55,802 nucleotides of DNA from Shewanella sp. TC10 (GTDB lineage: Bacteria; Pseudomonadota; Gammaproteobacteria; Enterobacterales; Shewanellaceae): the NCBI RefSeq assembly GCF_009663145.1, contig NZ_VKHR01000033.1, positions 22 to 55,823 on the forward strand, read 5' to 3'. The position numbers were made by a program, and so were the translations under genes. Each line of letters starts with the position of its first letter. Within the stretch, counting starts at the first letter, position 1. The notes under the pieces are model-generated. The model worked only from the letters and a program-made list of their open reading frames with translations. It ran no database searches and was not told the origin of the DNA. Positions 46,833 to 55,802 of this stretch are shown one piece after another.

Positions 46833-47882
46833 CTACCACTTAATGCCAAGCATCATACAGTTCAATCCACTGCCTATTCCTAGAAAGCTCACTTGATCGC
46901 CTAGCTTTAAAAAACCTTGGTCATGTGCAATCGCAGCCGTAACAGGAAGCGAGACTGTGCCCATGTTGCCAAGTGTTTCATAAGTTGGAAATTCTTTCTC
47001 ATGAGGAATATCTAACGCGTTTAATACTTGCTTACGGTTTGATGCGCCAACTTGGTGACAAATCACTTTATCCACTTGCTCAACTAACCAATCTCGTTGG
47101 GTTAAGAAGTGCTCCCAAGTATGCTTAGCTAAATCAACACCTTCTTTTAATAAGGTAACAGCGTCAGTGCGCATAAACTCACGATAGAAGTTAGGGCTGG
47201 TTTCTTGCAGGCCCCATTGGCATAACTCATGGTGCTCAGGAGCCGATAAATGGCTCGCACCTAACAACTGGTGCTGTCTGTCATTTCTAAGGGGCAAACT
47301 GCCATCTGTTAAAATAACCGCAACAGCGCCAGAGCCACCAGTAAGGGTCGCTAAAGACTGAGCAAAGTTTTGCATCGTCGGTTCTGACAGCATGTTATCA
47401 ATGGTGACTTCAACGATATCACGAGCAGATTCACACGAAACCACCATACCCGCTTTGATTTGTCCTAACTCAATGCGGTTTGCAATATCTAAAATACCCG
47501 ACAACACACCTAAACATGCATTACTGATATCGTAAATCGCAGTATCTTTAGACACACCTAACTCAGCAGCAACACGACATGCAGTCGCTGGCTCATGCTG
47601 ATCGCGACAAACGCCGGTATAAACCACAGCGCCTAAATCACTTACACTAATGCCTGTTTCATCTACAGCTTTGCGCGCTGCACATAAAGCACCGTCAGAT
47701 AAACGATAGCCTTTTGGCCACCAACGACGTTCTTTGATACCGGTTAATGCAGCTAATTGCCCCATTGGAATACGAAACTTTTGATAAAGCGGCGCAAGGC
47801 GAGATTCTAGGTCTAGGCTAGACACCACTTGGGGTGCTAACTCATAAGCCATACTATTAATAAAAACGCGGGAATATTTCAT
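46833..47882 (-). CDS. oleA: OleA, head-to-head acyl-CoA condensing enzyme
   Basis: 349 residues, thiolase superfamily (FabH-like). Joins two fatty acyl-CoA to a 2-alkyl-3-keto acid, the committed step to long-chain olefins. Active-site Cys123 in SNACLGVLSG, His in ICHQVGASNRK, Asn in TLGNMGTVSLP, and Glu97 in QHEPATACR, the base specific to OleA. In Shewanella the main product is a C31 nonaene made from polyunsaturated acyl chains. First gene of the cluster; a 255-bp gap upstream. Confidence 0.95.
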   Translation of the reverse strand: MKYSRVFINSMAYELAPQVVSSLDLESRLAPLYQKFRIPMGQLAALTGIKERRWWPKGYRLSDGALCAARKAVDETGISVSDLGAVVYTGVCRDQHEPATACRVAAELGVSKDTAIYDISNACLGVLSGILDIANRIELGQIKAGMVVSCESARDIVEVTIDNMLSEPTMQNFAQSLATLTGGSGAVAVILTDGSLPLRNDRQHQLLGASHLSAPEHHELCQWGLQETSPNFYREFMRTDAVTLLKEGVDLAKHTWEHFLTQRDWLVEQVDKVICHQVGASNRKQVLNALDIPHEKEFPTYETLGNMGTVSLPVTAAIAHDQGFLKLGDQVSFLGIGSGLNCMMLGIKW

Positions 47883-48137
47883 GAAACCGTATCAATCGCT
47901 CACTTTAAGGTCACTTTCAGCAACCGTATTTATTGGTATTTGTTATTAACCCGCCATTTGAGCAAGAAAAACCCAAATATTCAATATAAAACCACTTTTA
48001 GTCGCAGATAAATCTATCTAAACCACACTTTATATGACAAAAATTTCTTTCTGGTCAATTAGGTTTAATCTGCCGCATATAAATATAGGAATATATAACA
48101 GCGAGTTAGATAACAATTCGAACATAGATAATAGTAA

Positions 48138-49415
48138 TTATCTTTTTTGAGCCTGAATGAGGCTATTTCTTGGGGTAATACTGTTTGAACAAAATTCAAA
48201 CACTTCAACTTGGTAATTATGTTGCTCTAAAAAGCACACTCTGTCTAATATTAGCCAGTGCTCTAAAATCCGTCTAAACAAGTGAGCCACTAAATCAATC
48301 CGTCGTGTTAGGCGTTGTCTATGAAAACCAATATGTAAATATTTTTCTATATCTTTGATAGCAGTAATATCGACCTGCTTTTGCGCAGCAGCCCAATGAC
48401 AAAACTCAGTAAAACTTGCTGAAAGTTGACTTCGTTTGATGCTGGGAATGGGCAAGTAACAATTCGAGCCAGTGGCATCACGCTGCAAACTATCAAAAGC
48501 TAAGCGCCAACATATCTCTTGATGTCTTAGGCTTAGCTGTTTTTGGTTGGCTATTACGCTTTGTTGTAATGGCAACTGTAAATCATGGCGCGATAACCTA
48601 AAGCCAGCTTGCTTAGCAACGTTAGATAATGGCTGGTATTGCTTAGCTTCAATTAAATGATAACAACAAGGTGAAAACGAAATTGACTGAGTCTCTGATT
48701 GAGCAGCTAAGTCTATTAATTTAACGTGCAAATCACCGCACGCATGTAAAGCCACTGCATGTTGCTTAGCTTTTAGAGGATTGTCAGTTAACTTAAACAC
48801 ATCCGTGCAGCGAAACTGCTGCTGAAGCTGCCAGCGATTAGCAAAATCTTGACCTTGGTCGCACAAGCTTTGTTGCCACTCAAGGCTAGTGACATTGGTA
48901 TCATGGGTTTTCGCTAAGTATCTGCCTAAATGCCCTTTTCCTGCGCACCACTCTAAAATAGGTAAGCTATCCATTGGGACATGATCTGCAAACTGAGTAA
49001 TTTGTTGCCACTTTCGGCCTTTTATATGGGCACTAAAATGGCTTAACTCTTTTTCTGATAATCTGAGCAGACTATCAATGCTCGGTTGATGGCCAATACT
49101 CGGTTGATGACAAGCCTGCCCGTCATTCATTAGCATTGCCGCTAACTCATCTGGTTTTATTGCGTTGTCAGCTTTTGTTGCTATATCTTCCAGTAAACTT
49201 GGCAACAAAAAAGAGACTAACTTTTGCTGATCAATATCTAATGCATCAATATCGGCATCGTCTATTTGCCATACGCTCTTTGCCAAAGTTGGAAACAATT
49301 GCTCCCAAGGTAAAGATTGACACTCAAATGCTTGCACTTGCCACAAAGGTCTCAGCGACATTAAACATGCACTGATTTGCGTAAGCTTTTGCGTGTTTGG
49401 TGAACTAATAGCCAA
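48138..49415 (-). CDS. SAM-dependent methyltransferase (GSTCD-like family)
   Basis: 425 residues. The SAM motif is LEWCAGKGHLGRYLA, followed by LHACGDLH and SPCCYH, which is the pattern of the methyltransferases related to the C-terminal part of GSTCD. The substrate is unknown. A small internal duplication HQPSI-G-HQPSI lies near residue 105. The gap to oleA is 255 bp and the gene ends in a basic tail, RNSLIQAQKR. It appears unrelated to the ole pathway. Confidence 0.75.
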   Translation of the reverse strand: MAISSPNTQKLTQISACLMSLRPLWQVQAFECQSLPWEQLFPTLAKSVWQIDDADIDALDIDQQKLVSFLLPSLLEDIATKADNAIKPDELAAMLMNDGQACHQPSIGHQPSIDSLLRLSEKELSHFSAHIKGRKWQQITQFADHVPMDSLPILEWCAGKGHLGRYLAKTHDTNVTSLEWQQSLCDQGQDFANRWQLQQQFRCTDVFKLTDNPLKAKQHAVALHACGDLHVKLIDLAAQSETQSISFSPCCYHLIEAKQYQPLSNVAKQAGFRLSRHDLQLPLQQSVIANQKQLSLRHQEICWRLAFDSLQRDATGSNCYLPIPSIKRSQLSASFTEFCHWAAAQKQVDITAIKDIEKYLHIGFHRQRLTRRIDLVAHLFRRILEHWLILDRVCFLEQHNYQVEVFEFCSNSITPRNSLIQAQKR

Positions 49416-49427
49416 TGCCGAAACCTT

Positions 49428-50603
49428 TTATGCTTGTTGTTTTATTGCCATTCGCTTGCCTAACCAGACACCGAATCCTAATGGCGCAAAAAATACCGCG
49501 ATTAAGAACAAAATGAAATACAAAATCAAACTTTTGAGAGTTTCAGTGATTTGCTTAAACACTTGCTCAACTGTTTTCTGGGTCAAATCATCAATATCTT
49601 GCACTGCTGCTACCCGCTCTCTGGTGACCATCTCAACTAAAGCTTCACGCTCATTAGTCAGTAGCAAAGTTAAGGTTTCACGCTCTTTACTGAGTTGCTG
49701 AATTTTATCATCGGTTAACTCACTTAATTCAGCCAGTAAGGGGCTGAGTTCAGTGCGCATATCCGTCGCCAACATGGTCATCATCTCAGGCGTTTGCTCC
49801 ATTAACGCTTGAAACTTAACGGTTGTCTCACTGATGTTTTTAAGGGCTTGTTCAACATCTGCTGCATTTACATCAGCGTGCAAAGCATACAGCTCCGCTT
49901 TCCAGCCTAGAATTTTAGGCATTTGCTGAGTCGTCATCGCCATTCTATCTGACATGTCACTCATCACTTCGGGCATTGAGCCAAATGTGGTGATTGCTTC
50001 AAATTCTGAAATTTCGCTGTAGGCTAGCCAGTCTTGAAACGCAGAGGTTCGGCTAAAACTTATATCTTGAATTGGATTATCAGCTACATATTGTTTTACA
50101 AAAGCTTGATGCTTTTTGTAACTACTTGAGCCCACAAACCCTTTAACCGTTTTAGCAAATTGAGTCGACAGCATTTGGCTAGCTTCAATGGCGATTGATT
50201 GATGCTCGCCAAATACATCGCTACCAGCGCCTTCAGAAAAGTATTGATTCATCTGCTCGGTAAACACCCATGTATCTAACATTGCAGCAACGGGTGATGC
50301 CTGAAAAATAGCACGCTGAAGGTTTTGTTCAGAGTAAATTTTCCACATTAAAGTATTCGAGATAATGCTGACATCATCTGTGCTGTTAGCAATAAGATCA
50401 GCACTGGCTTCTACTTGAGTATAAAAAGAGTAGCTAAACTCACGGCTAAACATTCGCATGTTTATTTGCTCTTTTGGCAAAGGTTCTACACCGCTTTCAA
50501 GTTTTACCTCAAGTAACGAACACCCGGTCATTACCGCTAAACTTAAGCCCATCATTGTCACAAATGACATGCGCTTTACTGCTGAACATAGCCATGTTTT
50601 CAT
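49428..50603 (-). CDS. lipoprotein-like coiled-coil protein with a C-terminal membrane helix
   Basis: 391 residues, not recognised as a named family. N-terminus MKTWLCSAVKRMSFV, then a hydrophobic stretch ending in LAVMTGCSLLE, a plausible lipobox. Helical domain to about 250, then a charged coiled coil (DDKIQQLSKERETLTLLLTNE to about 340), a C-terminal membrane helix (LILYFILFLIAVFFAPLGFG) and a short basic tail KRMAIKQQA. I use the ATG at 50603 (GGAG 6 bases upstream) rather than GTG 50615. Having both a lipobox and a terminal helix is unusual and suggests a periplasmic protein held at two membrane points. Confidence 0.7.
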   Translation of the reverse strand: MKTWLCSAVKRMSFVTMMGLSLAVMTGCSLLEVKLESGVEPLPKEQINMRMFSREFSYSFYTQVEASADLIANSTDDVSIISNTLMWKIYSEQNLQRAIFQASPVAAMLDTWVFTEQMNQYFSEGAGSDVFGEHQSIAIEASQMLSTQFAKTVKGFVGSSSYKKHQAFVKQYVADNPIQDISFSRTSAFQDWLAYSEISEFEAITTFGSMPEVMSDMSDRMAMTTQQMPKILGWKAELYALHADVNAADVEQALKNISETTVKFQALMEQTPEMMTMLATDMRTELSPLLAELSELTDDKIQQLSKERETLTLLLTNEREALVEMVTRERVAAVQDIDDLTQKTVEQVFKQITETLKSLILYFILFLIAVFFAPLGFGVWLGKRMAIKQQA

Positions 50604-50834
50604 GGTATTCTCCACAAACCTGTAGCAATTTAGCCAAGCTTACTCAACATTAATCGGTCGCATTAGTTACAATAAAACACAAAATAGCGACAGTTAACCA
50701 GTAAGATTAACCAGTTGATATATAATAATTTAATTTCATCGCAGACTAATTTTTATCGAGTTTTGTGTCTAGTGTTATTAATGAAAATATATAAAGCCAA
50801 TTGCTCCCTTAACGTTTAATTATAGGATCTAAAT

Positions 50835-51059
50835 ATGCACTCACCTTGCGTTGCCAAATGCGGACTCAACGATGATGATTTTTGTATGGGTTGTTTCAGG
50901 CATATCAATGAAATTGTAGGTTGGGGAAAAGCGAGTGAAGAACGTCAGCAGCAAATTTGGGCTTTACTCCCCGCAAGAAAGGAAACCATGAAGGGAGGTA
51001 ACAGTCAGCAAGTTATCAGCCGCGAAAAATGGCTTGCTGCAGAAGGAAAGCTTACTTAA
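50835..51059 (+). CDS. DUF1289 small cysteine-rich protein
   Basis: 74 residues with SPCVAKCGLNDDDFCMGCFRH, a four-Cys pattern of DUF1289 that likely binds zinc or iron. The rest is helical and basic. Function unknown in this large family. A terminator follows at 51064-51091. Confidence 0.88.
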   Translation: MHSPCVAKCGLNDDDFCMGCFRHINEIVGWGKASEERQQQIWALLPARKETMKGGNSQQVISREKWLAAEGKLT

Positions 51060-51063
51060 ACAA

Positions 51064-51092
51064 AAAAGGTTACCCATATAGGTAACCTTTTA
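51064..51092 (+). terminator. terminator after the DUF1289 gene
   Basis: AAAAGGTTACC (51064-51074), loop CATATA, GGTAACCTTTT (51081-51091). Symmetrical A/T flanks allow bidirectional use with yajD. Confidence 0.85.
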
Positions 51093-51111
51093 TTTTTTAT
51101 CGACGAAAACT

Positions 51112-51471
51112 TTATTTTTTCATCATCGATTTCAAATCAGCAAACGGATTGTAAGTTGCTGCTTCTTGCTTTACTTCAGTGGTACTGCCATAACGGATCA
51201 ACTCTTCAAATCGAGAATGCTCGTTATCATGGCAATACAGGCACAATAACTCCCAGTTAGAGCCATCTGATGGATTGTTGTCATGATTATGGTCAACATG
51301 ATGTACCGTAAGTTCACTTAAGTTCTTATGAGTAAATTCCCGTGTACAACGTCCGCAAACCCAAGGGTAGAGTTTTAACGCTTGTTCGCGGTACCCCTTT
51401 TCTCGGCTGGCTTTATATTCTCTCGCTTCCGCTAAGACTTTATCGAGTTTGCTTTGAGTACCTGACATCAA
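51112..51471 (-). CDS. yajD: YajD family HNH nuclease
   Basis: 119 residues, near the E. coli YajD length (115). HNH core: CGRCTREF, LTVHHVDHNHDNNPSDGSN, then LLCLYCHDNEHSR, where the four Cys bind zinc and the His pair is catalytic. The N-terminal helix KLDKVLAEAREYKASREKGY is family-typical. Role in the cell unknown. Confidence 0.9.
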   Translation of the reverse strand: MMSGTQSKLDKVLAEAREYKASREKGYREQALKLYPWVCGRCTREFTHKNLSELTVHHVDHNHDNNPSDGSNWELLCLYCHDNEHSRFEELIRYGSTTEVKQEAATYNPFADLKSMMKK

Positions 51472-51525
51472 CTTTCCAACTTTTGTTTATGTACCATTAA
51501 TGGCTAATTATAAATATTAACCTAA

Positions 51526-51564
51526 AAAATTACCCCAAGGATAATCTCAGTTATCACTTGGGGC
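51526..51564 (-). terminator. terminator after the BCCT transporter gene
   Basis: Minus strand: CCCCAAG, inner stem GATAA/TTATC, CTTGGGG, then TAATTTTTT. About 60 bp past the stop. Confidence 0.8.
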
Positions 51565-51625
51565 AATGTTTTCTATCACAGACTGAGTCTAATGATTATA
51601 TCTAGCAAAGATGATTACCGACTGT

Positions 51626-53602
51626 TTAGTCCGTCACCAACTCTGAATTAGATAAATGCAGATAATGCAGATAACGTTCATATTGATTGACGATATCAGC
51701 AATAATCTGCTCTTGGGTGTACCCCATCACGTCATAATGCTGGCCACCGTGCTCTAAGAACACTTCCACGCGATAGTAATCCTGATCACTATCAAACACT
51801 TCAATATCTGCGCCATTCATGGTGAATGCTCGTACACGCAAGCCATAGGCAAACGGTAAGGTTTCGTTTTCAGCATTACCAATCACTAACCTAATACGTT
51901 CATCGTCTTGAGTAATCACTGCAGATGCGCCTTTAGCGGCAAATGTTTGTCTTACTTCTTCAAGGCCAGGCTTGGCAATGTTATCAAGGAACTTTTGCGC
52001 ATCTTCTTGAGTTGGCTGAGAAACCAATACGTCAATACGATCTTTCCAGCTCATGTTGGCTTTAGCAAATTGCACACTGGTGTTGTGAGACTGAACACTG
52101 TTTAACTTCAAGTAATCGTCTTGCAGAGCCCTGAACAAACCGATACACATCAACATCATTACAATCAAAAACGGCATCGCACTTGCGATAACGGCAGTTT
52201 GAAGTGCTTGTAAGCCACCAGCAAGCAATAATACTGATGCTACAACACCTTGTAAGATAGCCCAGAAAATACGTTGCCAAACCGGTGCTTTTTCATCACC
52301 ACCAGAGGTTAAGTTATCAATCACTAACGAGCCTGAATCAGATGACGTCACAAAGAATGTCACCACTAAACACACTGAGACAATCGACAATAAAGATGAA
52401 AATGGCATATGTTCAAAGAACTTGAACAAGGCAACTGAGACATCTGTCGAGACCGCTTCTGCAAGATAAGTTGCACCATGATTCATAATTGCATCAATAG
52501 CGCTGTTACCAAATACTGTCATCCATAGGAAGGTAATGGCAGATGGTACAAACATGATCCCAATCAGGAACTCACGAATAGTTCGACCTCGGCTAACACG
52601 TGCGATAAACGTTCCGACAAATGGGGACCATGAAATCCACCAGCCCCAATAAAGTAGAGTCCAACCACCAATCCAATCTTCTTTTTGATCGTATGCATAA
52701 AGATTAAAGGTTTTACCCACTAAGTCACTTAAATAGCCACCCGTGTTTTGCACAAAGGCTTGCAGTAAAGCGACGGTAGGGCCGAGTAATAACACAGCAA
52801 CCAGTAGGAATATCGCTAGCCCAAGGTTAAGCTCACTTAAGCGCTTAACCCCTTTATTAAGGCCAGAGAAAACAGACAAGGTAGCAATAGCGGTTATCAC
52901 CACAATCAAGCCAACTTGGGTTATCGCAGTGTTTGGGAAGCTTTCAATAAGATAACTTAAACCTGAGTTAACCTGCAGCACGCCAAAACCAAGCGAGGTT
53001 GCGACGCCAAACATGGTACCCAACACAGCAAAAGTATCGACAATATGGCCAATTGGACCATAAATGCGTTCACCAAATAGTGGATAAAGCGCTGAACGTG
53101 GTAACAATGGTAATTTATGACGGTAAGAGAAATAAGCTAAGCTCAACGCAACGACAGCGTATATAGCCCAAGCATGGATCCCCCAATGGAAAAAGGTAAT
53201 TTTCATTGCCTCTTTCGCAGCTTCAATAGATTCTGGACTAGTATCAGGCGGCGCTAAATAATGCATTACAGGTTCTGCAACACCAAAGAACATCAGACCG
53301 ATGCCCATACCTGCCGAGAACAACATCGCAATCCAGCTTTTATAACTGTAATCAGGTACTGCGTGATCAGGACCTAATTTAATATCACCAAAGCGGCTCA
53401 TCATGACAAACATAATGAAGATAATAAAAATGGCGACCCCTACGATATACAACCATCCAACTTTAAGTTGCAACCATGATTGTACTGACTGAAAAAAGTC
53501 AGCAGATTGTTGTGGCCATATAGCGCACATTAGGACCATCAGGGTGATTAGGGTGACAGACGAAAAAAATACAGGCGGGTTTATACTGGCCTTACGTAAC
53601 AT
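51626..53602 (-). CDS. BCCT family betaine/choline transporter (BetT-like)
   Basis: 658 residues, 12 membrane helices and a C-terminal cytosolic domain of about 150 residues, the BetT-type osmosensing extension. BCCT signatures: GMGIGLMFFGVAEP, GWTLLYWGWWISWSPFVGTF and ARVSRGRTIREF. The aromatic cage Trp residues are in the WGWWISWSP motif. Imports choline or a similar quaternary ammonium compound with protons or sodium. No betAB genes are near, so the substrate may be used as an osmolyte precursor elsewhere or be another betaine. Confidence 0.9.
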   Translation of the reverse strand: MLRKASINPPVFFSSVTLITLMVLMCAIWPQQSADFFQSVQSWLQLKVGWLYIVGVAIFIIFIMFVMMSRFGDIKLGPDHAVPDYSYKSWIAMLFSAGMGIGLMFFGVAEPVMHYLAPPDTSPESIEAAKEAMKITFFHWGIHAWAIYAVVALSLAYFSYRHKLPLLPRSALYPLFGERIYGPIGHIVDTFAVLGTMFGVATSLGFGVLQVNSGLSYLIESFPNTAITQVGLIVVITAIATLSVFSGLNKGVKRLSELNLGLAIFLLVAVLLLGPTVALLQAFVQNTGGYLSDLVGKTFNLYAYDQKEDWIGGWTLLYWGWWISWSPFVGTFIARVSRGRTIREFLIGIMFVPSAITFLWMTVFGNSAIDAIMNHGATYLAEAVSTDVSVALFKFFEHMPFSSLLSIVSVCLVVTFFVTSSDSGSLVIDNLTSGGDEKAPVWQRIFWAILQGVVASVLLLAGGLQALQTAVIASAMPFLIVMMLMCIGLFRALQDDYLKLNSVQSHNTSVQFAKANMSWKDRIDVLVSQPTQEDAQKFLDNIAKPGLEEVRQTFAAKGASAVITQDDERIRLVIGNAENETLPFAYGLRVRAFTMNGADIEVFDSDQDYYRVEVFLEHGGQHYDVMGYTQEQIIADIVNQYERYLHYLHLSNSELVTD

Positions 53603-54086
53603 TAATACTCCTAGTTTGGAGTGAAAAGAAATTTAGGTTAATCAGCAGCTAATAATATGGATTCCCTAAAAACTAATCGTTAGATTAGCATAATTAACCG
53701 CCTCACTTTGTTTAACAGCATACACTTTGAACAAAGCTTTACTTTGCGATCACACCTATCACATAACATTAACAGCAAACATCAATCTAGCTACACAGTC
53801 ACTGCCAAAAACTTGTCAATGTCAGAAAAGTCATAAAGGTTAATAGTTAGTTTATAAGGGAAAGATGACAGCTTTAATATTTCAGTTTTAACTTAAGATA
53901 TCAGCAGCTAACATTAGCTCGAAAGTTGGATTATCAAATTAACTGGTTATGGATAATCGCATTATAGAAAATTGGCTGAGTAGAAGTGTGAAGTGAATAA
54001 AAGAGTGAAGTGAGAGCTTGAATACTCCCTTGTGAGTATTCAAGGGAGTAAAAGCTGACAAAGCCAGTAAGGCTTTTTAAAAACTG
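53603..54086. other. intergenic region with competing hairpins
   Basis: 484 bp without a credible ORF. It holds the BCCT promoter on the minus strand (not recognised) and the overlapping inverted repeats at 54017-54050. The hairpin AAAGCC (54060-54065) / GGCTTT (54071-54076) may end the DUF502 transcript. Confidence 0.5.
54017..54050. repeat. two overlapping, mutually exclusive perfect hairpins
   Basis: CTTGAATACTC (54017-54027) pairs with GAGTATTCAAG (54034-54044). TACTCCCTTG (54023-54032) pairs with CAAGGGAGTA (54041-54050). The 11-bp and 10-bp stems share bases, so only one can form. Confidence 0.7.
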
Positions 54087-54737
54087 TTATTTTGCGTCAG
54101 TTGTTTCAGTCTGATTTTCTTCTACAGACTTTTTAAGCGGTTTTTTATCATGAACTGCTGTAATCGATTTCGCTGAGATCCCAGCGGTTAAGTTAAAGCG
54201 CATCGCATCTTCAAAAGACCAATCGACTTCAATTAGATCTTCTCGTTTCACTAGGCTTGTAACACCGGCCATTTGATAACTTAACTGGAATAACACCGGT
54301 ACCCAATCACCTTCAGGTAATGCTTCAGTCAAAGGTTGCGGCGCAGTCTGATTCATAATAAAGCCAACCACATAGCCACCGTTGGCTTGCTTAATTAACA
54401 CTGTTTTTTGATTCTTCGGCTTACCATCCCGCTTCATTAAGCCAGCAATATCTCGGATACTGCCATAAACAGACTTGAATAAAGGAAACTTCATTAACTG
54501 CTGTTCAACCCAGCCGTATAACCAAGCAAAAGGGCTAAATGAAAATAACAGTCCCGAAATAAAGACCAATACAGCAACTAAAATAAACCCAGCACCAACA
54601 AAGCTATTTTCAAGGTCCACAATATCCAGTAATAAATGACCTAAGCCGTCTAAAGATATGAACAATGACCAAAATAACCAGAGACTTAACACCATAGGTA
54701 ATAAGTTGGTTAAACCGCGGGAAAGGGTATTTTTCAT
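54087..54737 (-). CDS. DUF502 family membrane protein
   Basis: 216 residues. Two membrane helices (LLPMVLSLWLFWSLF and GAGFILVAVLVFISGLLFS), then LKSVYGSIRDI-type motif FPLFKSVYGSIRDIAGLM and a soluble beta-rich domain (VPVLFQLSYQMAG). The family has no firmly assigned function. C-terminal charged tail (KKPLKKSVEENQTETTDAK). It starts with ATG 54737; the gap to the next gene on the same strand is 134 bp. Confidence 0.85.
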   Translation of the reverse strand: MKNTLSRGLTNLLPMVLSLWLFWSLFISLDGLGHLLLDIVDLENSFVGAGFILVAVLVFISGLLFSFSPFAWLYGWVEQQLMKFPLFKSVYGSIRDIAGLMKRDGKPKNQKTVLIKQANGGYVVGFIMNQTAPQPLTEALPEGDWVPVLFQLSYQMAGVTSLVKREDLIEVDWSFEDAMRFNLTAGISAKSITAVHDKKPLKKSVEENQTETTDAK

Positions 54738-54871
54738 TTAGCTCACAATAAGGAAGGGTTAAATGAAAATGTTAACACAGTTTGCTCATTAGTCACTTCG
54801 CATGTACAAGATGACAAATGAGCATGATGACATTGTGATCGCCATCACGCTCAAAGGAGGCGATTTTGAAG

Positions 54872-55600
54872 CTAGTTTTTCGGCGCTGACAAGGTTTGCC
54901 ATTGGTGACGCCCCAACTCTAAGACCACCCCAACGGCTAATCCTACAGCAGTGTTAATAGCAAGACACGCTAACGCTGTGGTAAAAATAACGAAGATACA
55001 AAAAGGTTTACCATCAATAAATCGCTTTGACCAAGCAAGCTGAGTACCTGCAATAGCCAGTAAACTTCCCAATACCGCAAGCGGAATAAGTGATAGCACA
55101 GTTGCAATTCCCTGCCCCCAAAATGCCGCTATTAATAAACAGCTGGTACCAAAAATAGCTGGAGCAATCCAAGTACGAGCGCCAAAGTGATATTGAACAG
55201 TTAACCCGCCTGCACCATGACACATGGCTCCGCCGCCAAAAGGCGCCATGAGTAAATTTGCCCAACCTGAACTCTTTGCAAAAGCTTGCGGGGTAAATTT
55301 CTCACTGTCTTCAGGAAACGTATCTTTCGCCATCGCCGATATTGCGATTACCGCATTCGTTAACGTTAAAGCTAACTGCGGCAGCACTAATAAAATAGCA
55401 GCCGAACTCCACTCATGAGTTTCTGGCCAACTCAAATGCCAAGGTGCTGCCTGTGCGAAATTAAAACTAGGTGTAGTTTGGCTTAAATATTGCCAAGTAA
55501 TGCCAAATAAAATAACCAAAGGCATGACAATATATTGCATTGGCATGAAACGGCTTAGAAATAACGCTGTAAAAGCAAGTAAGCCTAAGGCAAGCCACCT
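54872..55600 (-). pseudogene. 3' part of a MOT1-type sulfate/molybdate transporter, probably truncated
   Basis: Open from 55600 with ATG at 55546 (224 residues). It matches the second half of MFS_MOT1 / SulP-like transporters: PQLALTLTNAVIAISAMAKDTFP, LLMAPFGGGAMCHGAGGLTVQY and LLAIAGTQLAWSK. Complete members have about 370-400 residues, so the N-terminal ~150 residues are missing. The upstream frame hits TAG at 55601-55603, and the next 200 bp show no continuation in any frame that looks like a membrane protein. A rearrangement or an insertion at about 55590 is likely; a sequencing frameshift is possible. Confidence 0.6.
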
Positions 55601-55800
55601 CTATGTGTGCAAGGTTGTACCCAAAGGGCAATGGATTTTGGGGATATGGATGAATTAATGAGTAAATAGCCAAATGCCCAGCGCGCGAATTTTGCACCTT
55701 TGCCACAAGAGTCAATCACCACCCCCAATTTGTTAATTAACCCCTGTAACCAGGCTCGTCCATCAGGCTCTAGTGATGGTGCAATAAATAACTGGAATGA
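55585..55800 (-). other. open frame at the right edge, unrecognised
   Basis: A minus-strand frame of 71 codons runs into the window edge and ends with TAG at 55585-55587. It includes SLEPDGRAWLQGLINKLGVV and WAFGYLLINSSISPKS. I do not recognise it. It may be the 3' end of another gene, or of a mobile element, that interrupts the transporter. Confidence 0.25.
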
Positions 55801-55802
55801 AG

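Noticed and set aside
54830..54860. GTGATcgccATCAC as a CRP site
   Set aside because: Spacer between half-sites is 4 instead of 6 bases.
55467..55715. 82-codon minus-strand frame overlapping the transporter 5' part
   Set aside because: Overlaps the transporter coding frame and has no recognisable features; likely chance.

Overview
The window looks like chromosomal DNA of a marine gammaproteobacterium, most likely Shewanella or a close relative. The evidence is a complete oleABCD long-chain olefin cluster, a PanP-type aspartate decarboxylase, the gene order lonH-fabA-rmf, the rlmKL-grx-uup-DUF3466 operon, and a LapG/LapD pair. The DNA is AT-rich throughout and almost fully coding. I see no plasmid, phage or CRISPR element. 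The genus is inferred from gene content only.

Left part (1-18 kb): garK and panP, then, on the minus strand, a small secreted protein followed by a secDF pair. The small protein ends in a motif very like the translation-arrest motif of Vibrio VemP. The bases just after its stop codon are exactly complementary to the likely ribosome binding site of secD. I therefore read this as a force-sensing arrest-peptide switch controlling a second SecDF. Next come tRNA-Ser(UGA), with five tandem decayed copies of its 3' half plus hairpins (an rtT-like array), then lonH, fabA (with a FabR-like palindrome), rmf, the DUF3466-uup-grx-rlmKL operon, and five identical initiator tRNA-fMet genes behind one strong promoter.

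Middle (18-36.3 kb): a minus-strand exopolysaccharide locus from ugd to galU, headed by a JUMPstart/ops element, so probably RfaH-dependent. It holds the UDP-sugar enzymes Ugd and GalU, a WcaJ-like initiating transferase, four further glycosyltransferases, a pyruvyl transferase, an acyltransferase, two Wzy/O-antigen-ligase-like proteins, a short Wza without a lipobox, a separate outer-membrane barrel, a Wzc tyrosine kinase, a PHP-type phosphatase and VpsP. No Wzx flippase is recognisable. Divergent from it is lapG-lapD plus a small glycine-rich secreted protein, which is c-di-GMP-controlled adhesin proteolysis. The locus thus joins matrix synthesis and surface attachment.

Right part (40-55.8 kb): methionine gamma-lyase, a lipocalin-like protein, a sugar O-acetyltransferase, the ole cluster (OleA condenses two acyl chains, OleD reduces, OleC makes a beta-lactone, OleB decarboxylates it to an olefin) with a terminator and a triple 17-bp repeat between oleB and oleC, a methyltransferase, a lipoprotein, a DUF1289 protein, YajD, a BCCT transporter, a DUF502 protein and the 3' part of a MOT1-type transporter that looks truncated at the right edge.
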